Below, piece by piece: positions 5,706 to 10,192 of a stretch of 10,192 bases of DNA. The stretch is taken from assembly GCA_004357505.1 (NCBI GenBank), contig SMWC01000137.1, positions 1 to 10,192 of the forward strand, in the 5' to 3' direction. How positions within the stretch are numbered: position 1 is the stretch's first letter; each line of letters starts with the position of its first letter. The notes under the pieces are model-generated. The model worked only from the letters and a program-made list of their open reading frames with translations, was not told the origin of the DNA and made no database searches. Source of the stretch: Gammaproteobacteria bacterium (GTDB lineage: Bacteria; Pseudomonadota; Gammaproteobacteria; Steroidobacterales; Rariloculaceae). A program made the position numbers and the translations under genes.

Positions 5706-5942
5706 ATGCCATCAGTTGTGCTCGATACACCTCGTCGTCTCTATGAGCATGACCATCGGATTGCCGCATATTGCCTTCCGTGTCAGCGGTGGAAGACGCT
5801 CGGACTGCTGGACTTCGTCCGAATGGGTAAGGCTGAACGGACTCTGCGAGAGCTATCAGTAAGGTGCGGGAAGTGTGGCGGGAGAGGCTCGATACAGATC
5901 AGACCCCCACACCCGGAAATTAGCCGATACGGCGCTGAATGA
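5706..5942 (+). CDS. Small CxxC/CxxC zinc-ribbon protein
   Basis: The product is 78 residues from the ATG at 5706. A TTG at 5655 would add 17 residues, but these do not look coding. The start sequence is MPSVVLDTPRRLYEHDHRIA. Two cysteine pairs, C23-L-P-C26 followed by QRW and C54-G-K-C57 followed by GGRG, are placed as in a zinc ribbon, with a Leu-rich spacer (LGLLDFVRMGKAERTLREL) between them. It ends IQIRPPHPEISRYGAE. I know of similar short zinc-binding proteins in proteobacterial genomes and islands, without known function. No strong ribosome site is visible. Its 3' end abuts a degenerate palindromic repeat. Confidence 0.65.
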   Translation: MPSVVLDTPRRLYEHDHRIAAYCLPCQRWKTLGLLDFVRMGKAERTLRELSVRCGKCGGRGSIQIRPPHPEISRYGAE

Positions 5943-5984
5943 CCGCTTACGGGAACCAAAGCAGACGTATTAACTGTTAACGGA
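5938..5984 (+). repeat. Degenerate palindromic repeat, copy D
   Basis: GACCGCTTACGGGAACC then AAAGCAGACGTATTAAC and TGTTAACGG follow the order arm, centre, arm, AT-rich tail of the family, with several substitutions. The copy begins in the last codons of the zinc-ribbon gene and lies 31 nt before the well-preserved copy E in the same orientation. Confidence 0.5.
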
Positions 5985-6015
5985 TCAGCTTTATGCACGG
6001 ATTTCCAAAATATGC

Positions 6016-6064
6016 GAATGTCTGCTTATGGCCGAAAGCGGACATTCGTTAACGGTTAATATTT
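6016..6064 (+). repeat. Intergenic palindromic repeat, copy E
   Basis: GAATGTCTGCTT, centre ATGGCCGA, and AAGCGGACATTC form a 12-bp-arm inverted repeat with one mismatch. The tail GTTAACGGTTAATATT follows. The copy ends 55 nt before the start of the DUF6152 gene at 6120, with the tail toward the gene. Confidence 0.85.
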
Positions 6065-6119
6065 ACACTCGGCAAAGAATCTACGTTAGTCCGGATCATC
6101 CAGACTCGCGGTAATACTT

Positions 6120-7151
6120 ATGTTCATTATGAAAAACATTCGCGGGATAACTATCGTGATAGCCTGCGCGATAGCATCGCCCGTGTCAGGACATCACAGT
6201 GAAGCGGGCATAGACATGAATTCGGTGGTGACCTTCGAGGGTACGGTGACGGAGTTCAGCTGGCGCAATCCTCATGTCTATCTCGTTACTGAAACGACGA
6301 GCGAGCACGGCGATCCCGTTGAGTGGGTACTGCAGATGGGCTCGATAGTCACCGCAGGACGCGCGGGTTGGACACGCGACTCGCTGTCCGTCGGCGATCG
6401 CATCACTGTTCGAACGCATCCAGCCCAGGACGGGCGTCCCTACGGGATCGTGGAGTCCGTCGATAAGGGCGGCGAAGTTGTCTCTGGAGCAGCGTATATT
6501 GCGCCGCAAATCACTGCCAGCACGTCGACACTGGAAGGAAGGTGGATGGCAGATCCGACGGACCTATTCAGCTATCCTGGCGGCCTCGACGGTTTCTTTA
6601 GGGCTCATCTCGACTTGACTGAGAAGGGCAAGGTCGCCGAGGCGATGTACGATGAACTCTCCGATGAGAACCCTGACTCAAGATGCATCGGACGCCCAAC
6701 CCCAGCTCAGATTATTTCCAGCAGTCTCTTTCCGATAGAGATCCAGCTCGACGAAACTACGCAAACGATTCTGATTCGAAGCGCGGGTTCCGACGAGGAG
6801 CGAACGGTGTACATGGACGCCCGCGGGCATCCTGATAGCGGTGAGCGTTTCTTCGGTGGCCACTCAACTGGTTCATGGGACGGCGAGGTCCTGGTCGTGG
6901 ATACGAGGAACTTTTCGGATCATCGATCACCGTACCAGACCGGTGTCCCATCAGGCGCACAGAAGCACGTAATCGAGCGATACCAACTGACCGAGGATGG
7001 TACTCGGATCGTGGTTGATTTTATGCTTGAAGACTCCGAGTTCCTGGCAACGCCGATGACTCATTCCAGAGAATTGATTTTCACACCACAGATGGAGGTT
7101 TCCCGCTTCAATTGTGATCTTGAAGCAGCGAGACGGTTTATTCCTGAATAG
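6120..7151 (+). CDS. Two-domain exported DUF6152 protein
   Basis: The product is 343 residues (340 if the ATG at 6129, giving MKNIRG, is used). Neither start has a convincing ribosome site. A signal peptide (ITIVIACAIASPVSG) is followed by His25-His26 in HHSEAG. Domain 1 (about 25-120) is DUF6152: VVTFEGTVTEFSWRNPH (36-52), W69, RAGWTRDSLSVGDRITV (81-97). Domain 2 (about 138-343) begins LEGRW. It includes CIGRPTP, the segments PIEIQL, VYMDARGHPD, GHSTGSWDGEVLVVDTRNF and VIERYQLTEDGTRI, and ends with FNCDLEAARRF. That C-terminal module is common in secreted bacterial proteins of unknown function and is often fused to or beside DUF6152. The gene follows repeat copy E and precedes the TPR lipoprotein by 111 nt. 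Confidence 0.9.
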   Translation: MFIMKNIRGITIVIACAIASPVSGHHSEAGIDMNSVVTFEGTVTEFSWRNPHVYLVTETTSEHGDPVEWVLQMGSIVTAGRAGWTRDSLSVGDRITVRTHPAQDGRPYGIVESVDKGGEVVSGAAYIAPQITASTSTLEGRWMADPTDLFSYPGGLDGFFRAHLDLTEKGKVAEAMYDELSDENPDSRCIGRPTPAQIISSSLFPIEIQLDETTQTILIRSAGSDEERTVYMDARGHPDSGERFFGGHSTGSWDGEVLVVDTRNFSDHRSPYQTGVPSGAQKHVIERYQLTEDGTRIVVDFMLEDSEFLATPMTHSRELIFTPQMEVSRFNCDLEAARRFIPE

Positions 7152-7182
7152 TTGTCTGATGAGAGGAGAGGTAGTGGCTGCT

Positions 7183-7230
7183 GAATGTCCGCTTATGGCC
7201 GAAAGCGGACGCTCATTAACAGTTAATATT
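7183..7230 (+). repeat. Intergenic palindromic repeat, copy F
   Basis: GAATGTCCGCTT, ATGGCCGA, AAGCGGAC form the palindrome, and GCTCATTAACAGTTAATATT is the tail. The copy ends 32 nt before the ATG at 7263 and fills much of the 111-nt gap after the DUF6152 gene. Confidence 0.85.
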
Positions 7231-7262
7231 CACTCTGACGCATATCTGGGGGAACCAGAATT

Positions 7263-8897
7263 ATGAAAACACTCGCCCTGCTAATTGGCATCGCAATTCC
7301 GCTTGTAGGATGTTCGCCCGACGGCCAACCAACCACTGAAACCAGCAATACGCCAATGGGCAGGACGAGCCTTGTCGATTTTTCGACCTCATGTGACGCA
7401 GCGGTCACATCGGACTTCAATCGCGCCGTCGAACTGCTCCACTCCTTCGAGTATTCCGAGTCGGAAGAGATTTTTCGCTCGATTCTTGAATCAAATCCCG
7501 AGTGTGGGATGGCCCGTTGGGGTGTGGCGATGAACCTATGGCATTCAATTTGGGTACCGCCAAGTGTAGCTGACCTTGAAGCGGGGGAAGCGATGCTGGC
7601 GGGCATCGACCGATCAACAGTCACGACCCGAGAGGCCGCCTACATTGACGCGCTCACGCGCTTCTATACGGATTATGGGACGTTGTCCCATCAAGCGCGA
7701 GCGCAGGCTTACCAGGAGGGTATGCAGCAAGTATACGCGGGCAATCTGGACGATCCGGAAGCTGCCGTTTTCTATGCGCTGTCATTGGTCGCTACGGCTG
7801 ACCCCAAGGATAAGAGCTACGCCAATCAGTTCAAGGCAGCCTCGCTCCTAATGTGGGTACGAAACACTCAGCCGCATCATCCCGGTGCCCTGCACTACAT
7901 CATCCACAGTTACGACTATCCTGGGATGGCGCACCTCGCTCTAGATGCGGCTACGATCTACGCAGACGTTGCACCGAATTCAACGCATGCCCAGCATATG
8001 CCGTCGCATATATTCACGCGACTGGGACTGTGGGACCGTGCTATCTCATCCAACCACGATTCAACCGCCTCAGCAGTGGCGTATACGCAGCGGGCCAACC
8101 TTTCCGGGCATTACGATGAAGGTCTGCATAGCATTGACTACCTCATGTACGCCCTGCTTCAAACGGCTCGGGATGACGAGGCTGGTCAACTTTTGGATCG
8201 GCTACGAGCGATCGAAAAAGCTCATCCAGAAAACTTTAAGGCTGCTTTCACGTACGCAGCGTCGCCCGCCCGATACGCGCTAGAGCGCCGTCAATGGATC
8301 GAAGCAAGTGAACTTACATTGCTGTCAAGCGGCTTTCCGTGGCAAGACTTTGGTTGGGCGCGTTCGATTCATCATTTTGCCCGTGGGATTGGCGCGGCAC
8401 GTAGCGGCCAACTCGGGTTGGCTAGACAGGAACTCGAACTGATAGAAGAACTCGCAGCAGCTCTGCCGGTTGCGACTTCACCGTATCTTCGAGAGGAGGT
8501 TTTTGTTCATGCAGATGCAGTCTCTTCATGGATATTGCTGGGCGAAGGCGACACCGCCGAGGCGCTTCGGCTGGCAGAAGCTGCTGCTGATCGAGAAGAC
8601 GCTGTGGACAAACATCCGGTTACGCCGGGCGAAGTTCTGCCGGCCCGAGAATTATTCGCCGATATGTTGCTAAGCCTGGGTCGCCCGGATGATGCGCTTG
8701 AGCAATATCAGATTGTTCTAGCGGGCTCGCCAAATAGGACTAACGCTCTTCTAGGGGCAGCTAGGGCGGCGGTTGGCTCTGGGGAAACTGCTGCCGCGGC
8801 TGAGTACTATGACGCGCTTTTGGGCCAGACCGCTTCCGGAGACGCAAGCCGCGACGGCTTGCAGGAAGCTCGCGAGTACATTGCGAACCTGGGGTAG
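7263..8897 (+). CDS. TPR lipoprotein with clustered histidine motifs
   Basis: The product is 544 residues. A lipoprotein signal MKTLALLIGIAIPLVGC places the lipidated cysteine at residue 17 (LVGC lipobox), so the protein is membrane-anchored on the periplasmic or outer side. Helical TPR-like repeats run through the whole length: one near FNRAVELLHSFEYSESEEIF, followed by the aromatic block ARWGVAMNLWHSIWVPP, and a C-terminal set (about 460-540) with GRPDDALEQYQIVLAGSPNR. Two histidine-rich stretches in the middle, HHPGALHYIIH (205-215) and HAQHMPSHIF (242-251), are the most conserved-looking part. I recognise them from a widespread family of secreted TPR proteins without known function. The start has a GGGGGAA ribosome-like site (7247-7253, 9 nt spacer). 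Confidence 0.85.
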   Translation: MKTLALLIGIAIPLVGCSPDGQPTTETSNTPMGRTSLVDFSTSCDAAVTSDFNRAVELLHSFEYSESEEIFRSILESNPECGMARWGVAMNLWHSIWVPPSVADLEAGEAMLAGIDRSTVTTREAAYIDALTRFYTDYGTLSHQARAQAYQEGMQQVYAGNLDDPEAAVFYALSLVATADPKDKSYANQFKAASLLMWVRNTQPHHPGALHYIIHSYDYPGMAHLALDAATIYADVAPNSTHAQHMPSHIFTRLGLWDRAISSNHDSTASAVAYTQRANLSGHYDEGLHSIDYLMYALLQTARDDEAGQLLDRLRAIEKAHPENFKAAFTYAASPARYALERRQWIEASELTLLSSGFPWQDFGWARSIHHFARGIGAARSGQLGLARQELELIEELAAALPVATSPYLREEVFVHADAVSSWILLGEGDTAEALRLAEAAADREDAVDKHPVTPGEVLPARELFADMLLSLGRPDDALEQYQIVLAGSPNRTNALLGAARAAVGSGETAAAAEYYDALLGQTASGDASRDGLQEAREYIANLG

Positions 8898-8916
8898 GGT
8901 CGCGATGCGCTGATCT

Positions 8917-8963
8917 GAATGTCCGCTTGTGGCCGAAAGCAGCCGTTCGTTAACAGTTAATAT
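8917..8963 (+). repeat. Intergenic palindromic repeat, copy G
   Basis: GAATGTCCGCTT, GTGGCCGA, AAGCAGCC then GTTCGTTAACAGTTAATATG. One arm has the AGCAGCC variant also seen in copies A, B and C2. It lies 81 nt before the ATG at 9045, with its tail toward that gene. Confidence 0.8.
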
Positions 8964-9044
8964 GCAGTGGGAAATCGCTGGGATGTATGCGAGTCTTCTC
9001 TCCCCGACCTGACACGAACTTCAATAAGAAGACCAGGAGGTCCC

Positions 9045-9629
9045 ATGAACGAACAAGTCAAGAGTTGGCACCTTGCCCTTGTCGCCGTCGGATTGGCGCT
9101 TTCCGCCGGGTCGCTCGCAGCCCAGGACATCGAGGAATTCGTCATCAGCGCGGAAGCCGCGAAGAGCGCCAAGACACGCGATGAGATCTCACTCGATACG
9201 GCTCGGCGGATAGCGGATCATTGCTTTCAGCAAGCGGCCGAGCGGAATCTGGGAACCAGCATTTTTGTGCTCAGCCCTTCCGGGCACATCGTGTACGCGC
9301 TCCGTGCTGACGGCCAGACCCCGATCGCAACCGAGACAGCACTGCTCAAGGCCAAGACGGCAGTATTCATGCGCGGTTCCACACACGCCCAGATGAACCG
9401 GGTGATGCAGGACCCGGCGAGGGACAGGCGCTTGCGACCGCTGCAGGCGGAGTTCGATCTGTTCTGGAATTCAGGCGGCCTTCCGATCGTGGTGGATGGC
9501 GTCATGATCGGTGCCATCGGTGTGGGTGGCATGGCACCTTCGGCGGAGTGGAGCGACGAAATCTGCGCGAACAATGCGCTGACCGATGTGATTGGCCCGC
9601 AGCCGCCTCTGGCGCCGTTCCTACAATGA
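9045..9629 (+). CDS. Secreted GlcG/HbpS-like (DUF336) protein
   Basis: The ATG at 9045 is chosen over the in-frame upstream TTG/ATG region because AGGAGG (9035-9040) precedes it and a complete signal peptide follows (LALVAVGLALSAGSLAAQ). The product has 194 residues. The GlcG/HbpS fold is clear: LDTARRIADHCFQQAAERNL, then SIFVLSPSGHIVYALRADGQ, TETALLKAKTAVF, and the C-terminal GGLPIVVDGVMIGAIGVGGM. Members of this family include haem-binding HbpS and the small GlcG protein encoded with glycolate oxidase genes. Many exported members sit beside redox proteins. Here the next gene encodes a c-type cytochrome, which supports a haem or redox role, although no specific ligand can be assigned. The length suits a single-domain secreted member. 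Confidence 0.9.
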   Translation: MNEQVKSWHLALVAVGLALSAGSLAAQDIEEFVISAEAAKSAKTRDEISLDTARRIADHCFQQAAERNLGTSIFVLSPSGHIVYALRADGQTPIATETALLKAKTAVFMRGSTHAQMNRVMQDPARDRRLRPLQAEFDLFWNSGGLPIVVDGVMIGAIGVGGMAPSAEWSDEICANNALTDVIGPQPPLAPFLQ

Positions 9630-9719
9630 TATTCGCCTAGACCCGCTCAATCGGAGTTAACATTGGCCGTGATAATCAACGCGGCGGCTCGGTGCGGGCT
9701 CCGAGCTGCGGAGAAACTC

Positions 9720-10192
9720 ATGTATCAGCTATCGCCACGTCTTCCGATCGCCATCTTGTTGACCGTCAGTCTGCCGGCGTACGCGCAGAGCCCGCTGGAC
9801 AGCCTGCCCGATGGGCCGGGCAGGGAGCTCGTCGAAGCCGCGTGTGTGGCGTGCCACGAGACCGACGTGATCTGGAGCTCGACCGGCTACACGCACGATC
9901 AGTGGAGCGACCTGGCCAGCAGGATGATCGATCTGCCCGATCCGCTGGCCTTGAATATTACGCAGTACCTCGGGGCGACCTTTCCGGAGAAATACGATCG
10001 TCGCCCGAACCTGGTATCCGGCGACACGAAGATCACTTTCCTGGAGTGGAACGTGCCCACGCTCGGGCAGCGGCCCAGGGATCCGGTCATGACGCCGGAC
10101 GGAATGATCTGGTGGGCGGGGATGTACGGCAGCCTGATCGGCCGGCTCGATCCGAGGACCGGCGAAATGACGGAGTGGAAGCTCGATCCACA
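9720..10192 (+). CDS. Cytochrome c fused to Vgb-like propeller, 3' end beyond window
   Basis: The frame is open to the right edge (157 codons, partial). The ATG at 9720 has GGAGA (9710-9714, 5 nt spacer) and is followed by a signal peptide ending AYAQ (20-23). A cytochrome c domain follows with CVACH (42-46) as the haem attachment site and a Met in QWSDLASRMIDL as a candidate sixth ligand. From about residue 105 comes the start of a beta-propeller of the virginiamycin B lyase (streptogramin lyase) type: ITFLEWNVPTLG, PRDPVMTPDGMIWW, then GRLDPRTGEMTEWKLDP. Such fusions are periplasmic. True antibiotic lyase activity is not implied, because most of these propellers have unknown substrates. It starts 90 nt after the GlcG-like gene on the same strand, so the two may be co-transcribed. 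Confidence 0.85.
   Translation, partial: MYQLSPRLPIAILLTVSLPAYAQSPLDSLPDGPGRELVEAACVACHETDVIWSSTGYTHDQWSDLASRMIDLPDPLALNITQYLGATFPEKYDRRPNLVSGDTKITFLEWNVPTLGQRPRDPVMTPDGMIWWAGMYGSLIGRLDPRTGEMTEWKLDP

Larger units (their letters stand above)
4152..5942. mobile_element. Remnant of an integrative element at tRNA-Arg
   Basis: The stretch combines a tRNA gene broken at its anticodon loop (5331-5369), a tyrosine recombinase remnant (5463-5663), 19-bp-period direct repeats between them, and three small genes with mobile-element character. Boundaries are approximate: the left edge is set by the last HGG-gene codon and the right edge by the zinc-ribbon gene. The other attachment site and the 3' half of the tRNA are not in the window, so either the element was rearranged or the second junction lies elsewhere. 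Confidence 0.5.

Noticed and set aside
7183..7230. Intrinsic terminator for the preceding gene
   Set aside because: The hairpin is followed by TTAACAGTTAATATT and not a run of T. A terminator role for these repeats is possible but not supported by the sequence.
9663..9719. An upstream in-frame TTG start (with GGAG at 9653) for the cytochrome gene
   Set aside because: It would bury the signal peptide behind 19 extra residues. The ATG at 9720 has its own ribosome site and starts the signal peptide directly.

Overview
The window looks like an accessory region of a pseudomonadote chromosome, most likely an uncultured gammaproteobacterium. This is inferred from the protein families present (DUF6152 proteins, a type I sulfatase, a TPR lipoprotein, a GlcG/HbpS-like protein, a cytochrome c joined to a Vgb-like propeller). 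Nothing in the window fixes the taxon. Most intact genes encode exported proteins. Base composition is patchy: the two ends (about 1-554 and 9045-10192) look clearly more GC-rich than the middle.

Left part, minus strand (1-3765). Reading in the direction of transcription, there is a formylglycine-type sulfatase (3765-2251), two tandem small DUF6152 proteins that are recent paralogs (2173-1727 and 1454-987), a 48-codon fragment with a membrane helix and a TTG start (796-650), and a larger DUF6152 protein (from 554) that runs off the left edge.

Centre (about 4152-5942). This is the remnant of an integrative element. It holds two overlapping minus-strand genes of a kind seen in proviruses and islands (a CCCH/HGG protein and its partner), a tRNA-Arg(CCU) gene cut off exactly at the end of the anticodon loop, three direct repeats with a 19-bp period, the C-terminal remnant of a tyrosine recombinase, and a small CxxC/CxxC zinc-ribbon gene.

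Right part, plus strand (6120-10192). It holds a two-domain DUF6152 protein, a 544-residue TPR lipoprotein with clustered histidines, a secreted GlcG/HbpS-like protein, and a cytochrome c/streptogramin-lyase-like protein that is cut by the right edge.

A family of palindromic repeats links the two flanks. The arms are GTCCGCTT and AAGCGGAC around a short GGCC-containing centre, with a tail like TTAACAGTTAATAT. Copies sit between genes on both sides of the island, and the AT-rich tail points toward the start of the next gene in every well-preserved copy. Four proteins in the window share the DUF6152 fold and place a His-His pair directly after the expected signal-peptide cleavage site. Together with the haem-type proteins, this suggests, but does not prove, a periplasmic metal or redox theme.
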